Counted from the first letter of the stretch, positions 51,666 to 59,835 are shown. The stretch is DNA of 64,000 nt from Bog-756 sp963727955 (GCA_963727955.1 CAVSII010000002.1:62001-126000), one strand, 5' to 3'. The notes: a model not told the origin generated them from the sequence alone. A program made the numbers and translations.

Positions 51666-52469
51666 ATGACCGCGTTCGATGTCCCCGACGAGGTCGTGGT
51701 CGAGGTGGAAGGCCCAATCCGGGTCATCCGACTCAACCGCCCCGACCGTCTCAACGCCACCAACCACGAGCTGCACCGGGGCCTGGCCGGACTCTTTCCG
51801 CAGATCGATGCCGACGAAGACGCCCGGGCCGTGGTCCTCACCGGGAACGGGAAGGCCTTCTCGGCCGGCGGCGACTTCAGCTACCTGGACGAGCTGGCCC
51901 GCGACCCGGCGCTGCGCAAGGAGACGCTGGCCCACGGCCGGCAGATCGTGACCGGCATGGTGAGGTGTCGGGTGCCGATCGTGGCCGCGGTCAACGGACC
52001 GGCCGTGGGTCTGGGCTGCAGCCTGGTCGCCCTGTCCGACGTGGTGTTCATGGCCGAAAGCGCGCACCTGGCCGACCCGCACGTGATGATGGGCCTGGTT
52101 GCTGCCGACGGTGGCCCGGTGACCTGGCCGCTCATGATCAGCCTGCAGCTGGCCAAGGAGTACGCCCTGACCGGTGACCGCATCCCAGCCCAACGGGCCG
52201 CGGCCATAGGTCTTGTCAACCACGTGTGCCCCGACGACGAGGTAGTGGATCAGGCCATGGCCTACGCCCGTCGGGTAGCAAGCCTCCCCCGACAAGCCGT
52301 GGAGGACACCAAGCGGATCCTCAACATGCACCTCGATCGAGCCGTCCTGGCCACTTTGGACTTCGCTCTCAGCGCCGAGGACCGCTCCTTTGTCTCGCCC
52401 GAGCTCCGGGCCAACCTCGACAGACTGCTGGCCCCGGGCGACGACGGAGGCAAAGGGAGTGGGATCTAG
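51666..52469 (+). CDS. Enoyl-CoA hydratase/isomerase family (crotonase fold)
   Basis: A 267-residue crotonase: IRLNRPDRLNATNHEL, LTGNGKAFSAGGDFSYLD, PIVAAVNGPAVGLGCSLVAL, HLADPHVMMGLVAADGG and the C-terminal RAAAIGLVNHVCPDDEVV. At the position of the first catalytic Glu of hydratases the sequence has an Asp (ADPHVMMG), seen in the EchA-like subgroup with uncertain chemistry. The frame opens at ATG 51654, but GGAGG lies directly against it, so ATG 51666 is more plausible. It is followed by a 380-base regulatory region. Confidence 0.9.
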   Translation: MTAFDVPDEVVVEVEGPIRVIRLNRPDRLNATNHELHRGLAGLFPQIDADEDARAVVLTGNGKAFSAGGDFSYLDELARDPALRKETLAHGRQIVTGMVRCRVPIVAAVNGPAVGLGCSLVALSDVVFMAESAHLADPHVMMGLVAADGGPVTWPLMISLQLAKEYALTGDRIPAQRAAAIGLVNHVCPDDEVVDQAMAYARRVASLPRQAVEDTKRILNMHLDRAVLATLDFALSAEDRSFVSPELRANLDRLLAPGDDGGKGSGI

Positions 52470-52563
52470 CAGGGGAGTCGGATCGGTCGGTAACCGGTGC
52501 CGGTCCTTGGCGTCCTTGGCGGCGGGGACCGACGGCGATAGTGCATTTTCGGAATTGGTCGTT

Positions 52564-52616
52564 TTACCGTCTCCAGGCGATAAAACGATCGATGGCTTAT
52601 CGGCTGTAGGCGGTAA
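52564..52616. promoter_or_regulatory. Two 20-bp palindromes, 33 bases apart
   Basis: Site 1 (52564-52583): TTACCG-N8-CGATAA. Site 2 (52597-52616): TTATCG-N8-CGGTAA. Both fit TTAyCG-N8-CGrTAA. Their centres are 33 bases apart, about three turns of B-DNA, so two dimers would bind the same face. Outer flanks (GAATTG near 52552, CAATTC near 52621) also pair. They lie between the hydratase stop and TetR gene 2. Confidence 0.65.
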
Positions 52617-52667
52617 AATTGGCAATTCTTGAAAATGAGATAGAGGACCGGCGGTCGGCCCTTCGAT

Positions 52668-52713
52668 TGATCCGACGAGTGACAGGCCGCTGATCCGACG
52701 AGTGACAGGCCGG
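52668..52713. promoter_or_regulatory. Perfect 22-bp tandem duplication before TetR gene 2
   Basis: Copies at 52668-52690 and 52691-52713, each TGATCCGACGAGTGACAGGC plus a short tail, identical over 22 bases. The sequence is unrelated to the duplication before TetR gene 1 (33890-33933), although the regulators are paralogs. Confidence 0.6.
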
Positions 52714-52851
52714 CCGAAATGAACTGCCCGCGTCGAACAACCGAAGGGGCCTTGCTCCCCACCCGGTAGAACCTGGTTCTCTCCAGATATACCCTTTGTC
52801 GCCACTTTGAGAAGATCGAGTGTGCACTGCATTTCGGGTACGCTTTCCGCT

Positions 52852-53565
52852 GTGGCGAAGAACGAGCCGGCCTCCGATGCCCCCGAGGCCGACAGCCTCA
52901 GCTGGCGGGAGCAGGCCGTGGCCCGTTCGCTGGATTCGGCCCGGATGCGAGCGGAGAGCCGGGTGCAGCGCTTCCTCGATGCCGCCATCGAACTTTTCAA
53001 CTCGGGCTCGGGCAAGGACTTCACCGTGCAGGAGGTGGTGGATCGTTCCGGCCAGTCGCTGCGCAGCTTCTACCAGTATTTCGGCGGCAAGCACGAGCTC
53101 CTGCTGGCACTCTTCGAGGAGTCGGTCCGTTCCACCACCGAATACCTTCGTGAAAAGATCGGCGAGGAGACCGATGCGCTCGAGCGCCTCCATCGCTTCG
53201 TGGTCGAGTATTACCAACTGTGCCGGCCGACCGGGGACGGTACGTCGGGTGTGAACGGCCGGGCACCCTTCATGGCCGAGTTCGCACAACAGCTGCTCAC
53301 TGATCACCCCAAGGAGGCGGCGCGCGTTTTCTCTCCCCTCGTCTCCCTGTTCGAGGAGGTCCTCGAGGAGGCTGCCGCCGTTGGCGCCGTCAGGTCCGGG
53401 CCCCGTCACGGTCCGATCGTGGGCGTGGTGCTCGAGGCCATCATGTTCAACGCCTTTTCGTCCACCATCGGTGGGCTGTCCCTGCACGACAATGGACAGG
53501 GCACGGCCGAGGACCTCTGGGACCTGATCTTCCATGGCATCGGGACGGGCCCCTCCCGAGGATGA
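52852..53565 (+). CDS. TetR-family regulator 2 (paralog of 33965)
   Basis: A 237-residue regulator nearly identical in design to the 33965 protein: LSWREQAVARSLDSAR, then SRVQRFLDAAIELFNSGSGK, FTVQEVVDRSGQSLRSFYQY and FNAFSSTIGGLSL are shared apart from scattered substitutions. Its start is GTG 52852, where the two align; the open frame begins at 52807. Near-identity of the recognition helix (SGQSLRSFYQYF versus SGQSLHSFYQYF) implies a shared or very similar operator. It follows the hydratase and FadE genes and may control them. The paralogs probably arose by duplication of an ancestral regulator. Confidence 0.92.
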   Translation: MAKNEPASDAPEADSLSWREQAVARSLDSARMRAESRVQRFLDAAIELFNSGSGKDFTVQEVVDRSGQSLRSFYQYFGGKHELLLALFEESVRSTTEYLREKIGEETDALERLHRFVVEYYQLCRPTGDGTSGVNGRAPFMAEFAQQLLTDHPKEAARVFSPLVSLFEEVLEEAAAVGAVRSGPRHGPIVGVVLEAIMFNAFSSTIGGLSLHDNGQGTAEDLWDLIFHGIGTGPSRG

Positions 53566-53610
53566 CGGTACGCGGATCAGACCGCTCGACTGTGTGACAG
53601 CAGTGACTCC

Positions 53611-54069
53611 GTGAGGGACCAGCGTCGATCCCGTCGGATCGCCATGACGGCCGAGGAGCGGGATGATTTCCTCGACGGGGAGCGCACCTGTCGGGTGGCC
53701 ACCGTGGGTACCGATGGCCCCCACGTGACACCCCTGTGGTTCGTGTGGGACGGCCAAGCGGTGTGGCTCACCTCCATTGTCAGGAGCCAGCGCTGGACCG
53801 ATATGCAAAGGGACCCCCGTATGACGGTTCTGGTCGACGCCGGTGAGGGATACGCCGAGTTGCGCGGCGTGGAGATCAGGGGGCGAGGACGATCGGTCGG
53901 CGAGGTGCCACGCACCGGCCAACCCATCGACAGCCTGATCGAGCCGGAGCGACGGTTCGGGGCCAAGTACGGGGGTGGGGTATTCACCCACGACGGTCGT
54001 CATGCCTGGCTGCAGGTGATCCCCGACAAGATCGTCAGCTGGGACTTTCGCAAACTCGGACTGACCTGA
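53611..54069 (+). CDS. Pyridoxamine-5'-phosphate oxidase-fold (PPOX/FDOR) flavin or F420 protein
   Basis: A 152-residue split-barrel protein: RRIAMTAEERDDFLDGERTC, RVATVGTDGPHVTPLWFVWD, QRWTDMQRDPRMTVLVDAGE and the C-terminal WLQVIPDKIVSWDFRKLGL. The family uses FMN, F420 or haem; the short form with PHVTPLWFVWDG is common among actinobacterial F420- or FMN-dependent members. GTG 53611 is the start that includes the usual RRIAMT lead; ATG 53644 is an alternative. It follows TetR gene 2 by 45 bases and is convergent with the thioesterase fusion. Confidence 0.85.
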   Translation: MRDQRRSRRIAMTAEERDDFLDGERTCRVATVGTDGPHVTPLWFVWDGQAVWLTSIVRSQRWTDMQRDPRMTVLVDAGEGYAELRGVEIRGRGRSVGEVPRTGQPIDSLIEPERRFGAKYGGGVFTHDGRHAWLQVIPDKIVSWDFRKLGLT

Positions 54070-54077
54070 TCAAAAGC

Positions 54078-55358
54078 TCACATGGCCCTGGTCGGATCCC
54101 TCCCTGCCTCCTCGGTGTCCGAGTGGAACCGGCGGATCATGGCCTGCACCGAGTAGGAAGCCAGTAGTCGGCCGTCCCGGCTGAACACTCTCCCCTCTCC
54201 ATGGCACAGTCCTCGACCCGACCAGGTTGCGCGGTTGGCGTAAAGGAGCCATTGGTCGAGGGGGGCGTCGTCATGGAAGGCGATGGCGACCGACATCGGC
54301 CCGGTCGAGAGACTGACATGGGCCTCCGCCTCACCCATTCCCTGGTGCGGGCGCATGGCCGCGGCGATCGTCCAGTGGGTGGAGGCTTGAGCGAGCAGGG
54401 CGTTGCGCACGTGGAGGTGGACCGGGTTGTCCCGGAAGCGGAGCCACACGTTGAGTTCCGGCGGACCGATCCGGTCCGGATCGGGCGAGTACGCCCCGTC
54501 GACCACGCGGACGGCCCGTCCGATCACCCGCATGTCGTGGGGTTCGCATTCTTCGGGACCGGCGACCTCCGGCATGGCCACCGTGTCCCGTATGACGTCC
54601 TCGTCGACGTCGGTCCCCATGAGCACCAGCGCAGGGCTGACCAGGGCGCCTCCCTGCTCCCCCCGGACCGAAAGAGTGGAGAAGGTGCGGCCCAACCGGA
54701 GAGGCTCCACAGCCAGTTCGACCGGTTGGTCGAAGCTGGCCGCTTTGGGGAAGGCGATGTAGGCCGACGTGAGGCGCTGTTCGGGGACGGTCCTGGCTGC
54801 CGCCACCAAAGCCTGGGCCAGCAGCTGACCTCCCTCCACCACGTTGCGGGTGGTGTCGTGGTATCCCGGAGCAACGAAGCGGCTGGGCCCGCTGGGCTCG
54901 GCTTCGATCAGGCCGAGGAGGTCGTCCTCGTCCCCCCAGGCCGGGAAGGCCACGGTGGATATGGTCGGGTCGGCATCCCAGTGGGTCTCGATCTCGACCC
55001 GCATCTTCTCGTGATAGACGCCCAGGTAGCCCTCGATGCCTGCCACCTCGGGGAAGGGGCGGCGGTAGGTCCAGAACGCGTCCTCCACCGGATCGTCAGG
55101 TCTTTCCAACGACCAGTAATCGGCCTCCCCTTTGAACGGGCAGACCGTGTGATGGTCGTTGGCCTCGAGGAGCGCCACGTGCACATCGGCTTCGGGGAGG
55201 TAGAGCCGCTCGACGTGGTCGGTCTCGATGAGGCGTACCGCCCTGTCGCTCTCGGCCAGCAGGAGGTCGCCCTGCCAGACCCGGGCCGTGCCCCGCACCG
55301 GGACCAAATCGATGCGGTAGTCGGGATACCTGGGCCATGCCGATTCGACTGTCGCCAT
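54078..55358 (-). CDS. DUF427 - acyl-CoA thioesterase (TesB-like hotdog) fusion
   Basis: A 426-residue two-domain protein. Residues about 15-110 are a DUF427 domain (VRGTARVWQGDLLLAESDRA, then LPEADVHVALLEAN and HTVCPFKGEADYWSLE). Residues about 150-420 resemble TesB/acyl-CoA thioesterase II, a double hotdog (RFVAPGYHDTTRNVVEGGQL, then LTSAYIAFPKAASFDQPVEL, ALLAQASTHWTIAAAMRPHQ and GRVFSRDGRLLASYSVQAM). The usual catalytic Asp-Gln-Thr arrangement is only partly visible. Fusion suggests linked acyl-CoA handling; it would release a CoA ester or remove stalled intermediates. CAGGAGGACCG precedes ATG 55358. It lies on the minus strand next to a P450. Confidence 0.85.
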   Translation of the reverse strand: MATVESAWPRYPDYRIDLVPVRGTARVWQGDLLLAESDRAVRLIETDHVERLYLPEADVHVALLEANDHHTVCPFKGEADYWSLERPDDPVEDAFWTYRRPFPEVAGIEGYLGVYHEKMRVEIETHWDADPTISTVAFPAWGDEDDLLGLIEAEPSGPSRFVAPGYHDTTRNVVEGGQLLAQALVAAARTVPEQRLTSAYIAFPKAASFDQPVELAVEPLRLGRTFSTLSVRGEQGGALVSPALVLMGTDVDEDVIRDTVAMPEVAGPEECEPHDMRVIGRAVRVVDGAYSPDPDRIGPPELNVWLRFRDNPVHLHVRNALLAQASTHWTIAAAMRPHQGMGEAEAHVSLSTGPMSVAIAFHDDAPLDQWLLYANRATWSGRGLCHGEGRVFSRDGRLLASYSVQAMIRRFHSDTEEAGRDPTRAM

Positions 55359-55416
55359 CGGTCCTCCTGTGCTTGATGCGGAGCCGTGGTGGGGGACTCC
55401 GGTCGTAGGACGTTCG

Positions 55417-56709
55417 TTAACCCACGGGCGTGAATTCGAGGTGGAGCCGGTCGTGGCCGCGGAGCATCCAGGTGGGGGTGTACTCCCAACGTCGGTCGTC
55501 GGCCGGGCCGTGGTGAGACTCCGAGATGTTGATCGCCGCCATCCGGTCAAGGATGCGCTGGAGAGAGACGTTGGACTCGGCCCGGGCCAGCGGAGCCCCG
55601 GCGCAGGTGTGGATGCCGTGGCCGAAGGCGATGTGTTGACGGGCGTTCTCCCGGTCGAGCAGCAGCTCGTCGGGACGGTCGAACTCGCGGGGGTCCCGAT
55701 TGGCCGCGGCCGGCAGGATCATGAGGGTGCTGGCCGCCGGGATGGCAGTGTCTTTGACCGCGGTCGCCGTCCGGGCCAGACGGAAGGTGCCGTTGATGGG
55801 AGGCTCGAGGCGCAACACCTCCTCGATAAAGGGGGCCACCAGGTTGCGGTCATCGCGCAGCCTCTGCTGAAGCTCGGGGCGCTCGGCCAGGGTCTGGAGG
55901 GCGGTGCCGAGCAGCCGGGCCGTCGTCTCCTGGCCGGCGGCGAAAAGGTTGGAGGCGATCTTCATCACGTCCTCCACCGGAGGAAGCGTGCCGTCGGGGA
56001 AGGTGGCGGTGGCCAGCCCGGTCATGACATCGTCTCGGGGTTCCCGCCGCCTGTCCTCGATGTAGGTGGTGAACTGAGCGTAGAGATACTCGAGCGGGCT
56101 GTGGGTCATCTCGAGGTGGTCGTTGTGCATGAGCTTGCGGAGGAACTCCTCGTGGTCCTCCTCGGGCACGCCGAGCAGATCGGCCACCACCAGCATGGTG
56201 TAAGGCTGGGCGTACTCACCCACGAACTCGCAGGCACCCCTGTCGTGGAATCGGTCGATCTGGTTGTCGGCCAACCGCCGGAGGGAGGCCTCGTTCTCCT
56301 TCAGGCGCTTGGGCGTTATCAGCCGCATCAGGAGACCGCGCTGGGCGGTGTGCTTGGGGGGGTCGAAGCTGGGGAGCTGGTCACCGAAGGGAAGGTCGTA
56401 CCGGTAGGTCTCGATGATTTCGGTTATGTCCTCGCCCTGCAGCGGAACGGGGAACCTGGCGAAGGGCCCGATGGCCGATACGCAGGACGAGAAGCTCGAC
56501 TGGTCGTGGTAGACGTCGATGGCCGCGTCGTAGCCGGTCACCATGAAGACGTCGTGGAACGGCTCTTGTGTGACCGGGCACCGGGCGCGCAGCTGTGCGA
56601 GGTAGGGGTAGGGGTCGTCGATGAGCTCCTTGGTGCCGAAAAAGTCGGTGGAGTCGAAAGTCTCGTCGCTCACGGGTGCTCCAGATTGGTTAGGGGCGGG
56701 GGCCGTCAT
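55417..56709 (-). CDS. Cytochrome P450
   Basis: A 430-residue P450 with AGQETTARLLGTALQ (oxygen-activation helix), ExxR in EEVLRLEPP, and the haem loop FGHGIHTCAG with Cys369. The N-terminal part (DDPYPYLAQLRARCPVTQEP) and the RGLLMRLITPKR stretch differ from the 41057/58535 paralogs, so it belongs to another subfamily. It would hydroxylate a hydrophobic substrate. ATG 56709 is chosen (MTAPAPNQSG); the upstream frame reads 16 further residues into the repeat-flanking promoter. It is divergent from the SDR at 57039, with an 18-bp repeat array in between. Confidence 0.92.
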   Translation of the reverse strand: MTAPAPNQSGAPVSDETFDSTDFFGTKELIDDPYPYLAQLRARCPVTQEPFHDVFMVTGYDAAIDVYHDQSSFSSCVSAIGPFARFPVPLQGEDITEIIETYRYDLPFGDQLPSFDPPKHTAQRGLLMRLITPKRLKENEASLRRLADNQIDRFHDRGACEFVGEYAQPYTMLVVADLLGVPEEDHEEFLRKLMHNDHLEMTHSPLEYLYAQFTTYIEDRRREPRDDVMTGLATATFPDGTLPPVEDVMKIASNLFAAGQETTARLLGTALQTLAERPELQQRLRDDRNLVAPFIEEVLRLEPPINGTFRLARTATAVKDTAIPAASTLMILPAAANRDPREFDRPDELLLDRENARQHIAFGHGIHTCAGAPLARAESNVSLQRILDRMAAINISESHHGPADDRRWEYTPTWMLRGHDRLHLEFTPVG

Positions 56710-56795
56710 CGGATGGGCGCGAAGGTCAGATGGCAGCGTTGCCCGTCGTACGTCCACGCTAGGTTCAGGTGCCGCGCCTGACTCGGAGGCGCCAG

Positions 56796-56993
56796 CTGGC
56801 GCAGAGTCATCGGCTGGCGCAGAGTCATCGGCTGGCGCAGAGTCATCGGCTGGCGCAGAGTCATCGGCTGGCGCAGAGTCATCGGCTGGCGCAGAGTAAT
56901 CGGCTGGGGCAGAGTAATCGGCTGGGGCAGAGTAATCGGCTGGCGCAGAGTAATCGGCTGGCGCAGAGTAATCGGCTGGCGCAGAGCAATCGG
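56796..56993. repeat. Eleven-copy 18-bp tandem array in a divergent promoter
   Basis: Eleven contiguous 18-bp units based on CTGGCGCAGAGTCATCGG start at 56796 and end at 56993. Units 1-5 carry GTCATCGG, units 6-10 carry GTAATCGG, and unit 11 has GCAATCGG. Units 7 and 8 have CTGGGGCAG in place of CTGGCGCAG. The array lies between the P450 gene (minus, start 56709) and the SDR gene (plus, start 57039). The unit is divisible by three, so all frames stay open through it. Confidence 0.95.
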
Positions 56994-57038
56994 GGCTGTC
57001 CCCCGGTGTCGGCTCCCAGCGGAAAGGAATCGTCGGAC

Positions 57039-57830
57039 ATGGGCACGGAACTCTCGGGGAAGGTTGCCATCGTCACGGGGGGTGCCAGTGGCATCGGCCG
57101 TGCCGCCGCCGAGCTGTTCGCCGAGCAGGGTGCCAAGGTGGTGGTGGCCGATGTTGCCGTGGACGAGGGTAGGGCCGTGGCCGCCGGACTGGGCGAGGCC
57201 GCCACCTTCCGGCCGACCGACGTGTCCGACGCCGACGACATCCAGGGTCTGATCGACTTCGCCGTGGACAGGTACGGCGGCTTGCACGTCATGGTCAACA
57301 ACGCCGGTGTCTCCAGCTCGTTCCGTCGTTTCCTGGGCGACGATCTCCGCGACTTCGATCGGGTGATGGCCGTCAACCTGTTCGGCGTGGTCGTCGGCAC
57401 CCAGCGCGCCGGCCGGCATATGGCCGAGCACGGTGGAGGCTCGATCATCAACACCGCGTCGATCGGCGGCCTCACCGGCGGTGGCCCTCCGATCGTCTAC
57501 CGCATGTCCAAGGCGTCGATCGTCCACTTCACCCGCATTGTGGCCACCGATCTGGGTGAGTTCGGCATCCGGGTGAACTGCATCGCTCCCGGCCACATCC
57601 CCACCGGTATCACCAGTTACGATCTCGGTCCGACCATCGAGCGAGATCAACCGCTGCCGCGCCAGGGGAGTCCGGAGGATGTGGCCCAAACCATGCTCTT
57701 CTTGGCTGGCGACCGCTCGGCCCAGATAACCGGCATCGTGGTCCCGGTGGACGGGGGGACGGTGGCCGGACGCCCGGTGCGACAGGTCTTCCTGGACCAG
57801 ATCCGTACCAAGGACGACCCGACCCGTTGA
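57039..57830 (+). CDS. Short-chain dehydrogenase/reductase
   Basis: A 263-residue classical SDR: TGGASGIGRAAAEL, MVNNAGVSSS, INTASIGGL, Tyr154-x3-Lys158 (YRMSKASI), APGHIPTGI and GIVVPVDGGT. It is an NAD(P)-linked alcohol/ketone oxidoreductase. ATG 57039 has AAAGGAATC upstream; the earlier open frame from 56769 is an artefact of the repeat array, being low-complexity LAQSHR/LAQSNR repeats. It is divergent from the P450 and convergent with the TetR gene at 57857, so the array probably controls this gene and the P450 together. Confidence 0.91.
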   Translation: MGTELSGKVAIVTGGASGIGRAAAELFAEQGAKVVVADVAVDEGRAVAAGLGEAATFRPTDVSDADDIQGLIDFAVDRYGGLHVMVNNAGVSSSFRRFLGDDLRDFDRVMAVNLFGVVVGTQRAGRHMAEHGGGSIINTASIGGLTGGGPPIVYRMSKASIVHFTRIVATDLGEFGIRVNCIAPGHIPTGITSYDLGPTIERDQPLPRQGSPEDVAQTMLFLAGDRSAQITGIVVPVDGGTVAGRPVRQVFLDQIRTKDDPTR

Positions 57831-57856
57831 CCGTCGTCGCCGACGGAGCTCCGGTG

Positions 57857-58486
57857 TCACGTGGGCACCCGACCGTCCCGAACGGCGTCCGCCACCAGAC
57901 CTATGACCCAGGTGATCCCCTCGACGGCCTGCTCGTGGTCGATCTCCCATTCGACGGCCAGACGTTCGTAGGTGGCCACGCTCCAGAGGGCGTCGAGCAC
58001 GCCGGCCACCACCATCTGCCGCTCCTCGGGCCACTGTCCGACTTCGGGTCGTACGGCCGATAGCAGCGCCTCGTGCTGGCGGTCCTTGGCCGCGGCCAGG
58101 GTTGGATCGAGAGGTGGGCGCGGCTCGTTCGGGTACTGGGCCACATGGTCGAGGATCTGGGCGGCCACCGTGGCGATGTCCTCGAGGTGCATGCCGGCCA
58201 GCTCGATCCCTGCCTCCTGCTCGTTGCGGTGCATGACCGCGTCGCGCAGCCCTCGCTCACTGCCGAAGTGGCGGTAGACGGTCCGTTCGTTGACCCCGGC
58301 CCGAACGGCTACCGCCCGGACGGTGAGCTTCTTCCAGTCCCGCACCGACGTGCGGTGGATGAGCTCCGAGCCGGCGTCGAGGATCCTCTCCCGTGTCTCG
58401 GCCGCCCGTTCGCGCCGAAGCGTGCCGTCATAGGGTCGCCCGGGTCGTACGGCGGGATCAGAGGCTGGCTGCTCGGTAGTGGTCAT
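57857..58486 (-). CDS. TetR/AcrR-family regulator
   Basis: A 209-residue regulator unrelated to the 33965/52852 pair outside the HTH. The HTH region is RERILDAGSELIHR, then LTVRAVAVRAGVNERTVYRHFGS. The ligand domain carries LDHVAQYPNEPRPPLDPTL and GVLDALWSVATYERLAVEWE. ATG 58486 is a likely start; GTG 58495 is in frame three codons earlier. It sits between the SDR and P450 genes and is the best local candidate for binding the 18-bp array or the P450 promoter. Confidence 0.9.
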   Translation of the reverse strand: MTTTEQPASDPAVRPGRPYDGTLRRERAAETRERILDAGSELIHRTSVRDWKKLTVRAVAVRAGVNERTVYRHFGSERGLRDAVMHRNEQEAGIELAGMHLEDIATVAAQILDHVAQYPNEPRPPLDPTLAAAKDRQHEALLSAVRPEVGQWPEERQMVVAGVLDALWSVATYERLAVEWEIDHEQAVEGITWVIGLVADAVRDGRVPT

Positions 58487-58534
58487 GACGTCCACTCGGC
58501 CACCCCTATAACCGGCACGGCCCGGTCCCGGTGC

Positions 58535-59731
58535 TCACGAGATGAGTGCGGGAAGCGTCTCCCAGCCCCGGACAGTCGAGGTGGGGGCGAGCGTGGCCCG
58601 GTCCATGTCGATCTCCCAGGTGGGGAACCGCTTCAGGACTTCCTCGAGGGCCACCCGACCCTCGAGGCGGGCCAGGGCTGCGCCCAGGCACAGATGGATG
58701 CCGTAACCGAAGGTGAGGGGCTTACCGTCGTCACGATGGATGTCGAAGGTGTCGCCTTTCGGGAACCGACGGTCGTCGTGGTTGGCCGACCCCGGGAGGA
58801 GCATCATGATGCTGCCCTCGGGCACCGTCTGTCCGTACAGTTCGACGTCCTGCGTGACGTACCTGGCGGCGTGGGGTGCGGGTGTCTCGAAGCGGAGGAG
58901 CTCCTCGATGGCGCCAGGGATGAGTGACGGGTCCTCGACCAGCTCCTGCCGTTGGGTGGGATGGTCGGCCAGCACCTTGCCGGTCCATCCGATGAGCCGG
59001 CCGGTCGTCTCGTTGCCGGCACCGGTGATCACACTTATGTAGGTCAGGAGCTCCTCGCGGGTCAGTCGGCGGACCGTTCCGGTCTCGTCCTCGAACTCGG
59101 CCTGCAGTAGCTCGGTCATGATGTCATCCGAGGGATGCTCGACCCGCCACTCGATGTAATCGGCGAACATGTCGGTGGGGACGATCTGTTCGCCCACCTC
59201 CATGGGCTGGCCGGCCTCGGTGCGGAGGTTGGCATCCACCTTGTCCCGCACAGCCTCCTGGTCCTGCTCAGGTATCCCGAGCAGCATGCCGATGACACGC
59301 ATCGGCATCTGCACCCCGAGATCGGCGATGAAGTCGAACTCCTCGGCCCCTACCAGTGGATCGAGGCACCGGACGCAGAACTCTCGGATCCGCGGTTCGA
59401 GGGCGGCCACCCGGTTGGGCGAGAACACCCGCGACATCAGGCGCCGGTGGATGGTGTGCACCGGTGGGTCCTCGAAGATGAGCACCCCCGAGGGCATCTC
59501 GATGTTGGCCCGTATGAGCTCGATGATGCCGCCACGCCCCGAGATGAAGGTCTTGTTGTCGAGGTAACAGCGCTCGATGTCGGCGAACCGGCTTACCGCG
59601 TAGAAGTCGTGGGTCTCGTTGTAGTAGAGCGGCGCTTCTTCCCGCATCCGGCGGAACACCGGGTAGGGGTCGGCGTCGATGTGCACGTCATACGGGTCGA
59701 AGTAGACATCCTCGGCGTTAGTTGTGGTCAC
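58535..59731 (-). CDS. Cytochrome P450 (paralog of 41057)
   Basis: A 398-residue P450: AGNETTGRLIGWTGKVLADHP, ExxR in EELLRFETP, haem loop FGYGIHLCLG with Cys348, and a C-terminal TSTVRGWETLPALIS. The same blocks occur in the 41057 protein with few changes, so these are recent paralogs, possibly for related substrates or regulated differently. GTG 59731 has GGGAGGTGGGGC upstream; the track-length ATG at 59788 has no ribosome site. It is divergent from the alcohol dehydrogenase at 59836, with a 104-base promoter gap. Confidence 0.92.
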   Translation of the reverse strand: MTTTNAEDVYFDPYDVHIDADPYPVFRRMREEAPLYYNETHDFYAVSRFADIERCYLDNKTFISGRGGIIELIRANIEMPSGVLIFEDPPVHTIHRRLMSRVFSPNRVAALEPRIREFCVRCLDPLVGAEEFDFIADLGVQMPMRVIGMLLGIPEQDQEAVRDKVDANLRTEAGQPMEVGEQIVPTDMFADYIEWRVEHPSDDIMTELLQAEFEDETGTVRRLTREELLTYISVITGAGNETTGRLIGWTGKVLADHPTQRQELVEDPSLIPGAIEELLRFETPAPHAARYVTQDVELYGQTVPEGSIMMLLPGSANHDDRRFPKGDTFDIHRDDGKPLTFGYGIHLCLGAALARLEGRVALEEVLKRFPTWEIDMDRATLAPTSTVRGWETLPALIS

Positions 59732-59835
59732 GCCCCACCTCCCCTTGCTTTCATGTCGTACTGTGACACTAAGCTGCGGGTCGGTCAAGCGCAGCGCCGG
59801 GCTGCCTACCGGGATTCGGCCGAGGACGGGGGACG

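Larger units (their letters stand above)
52470..52851. other. Regulatory intergenic region before TetR gene 2
   Basis: About 380 bases with no credible gene. Open frames are short and the sequence is AT-richer than average at 52540-52640. It contains two 20-bp palindromes (52564-52616) and a 22-bp tandem duplication (52668-52713). The GTG start of the TetR gene lies 138 bases after the duplication. Confidence 0.7.

Noticed and set aside
56796..56993. CRISPR array
   Set aside because: Units are contiguous without spacers and no cas gene is present.
56769..57038. N-terminal extension of the SDR with LAQSHR/LAQSNR repeats as part of the protein
   Set aside because: The 18-bp array is open in every frame on both strands; the SDR fold begins at ATG 57039, which has a ribosome site.
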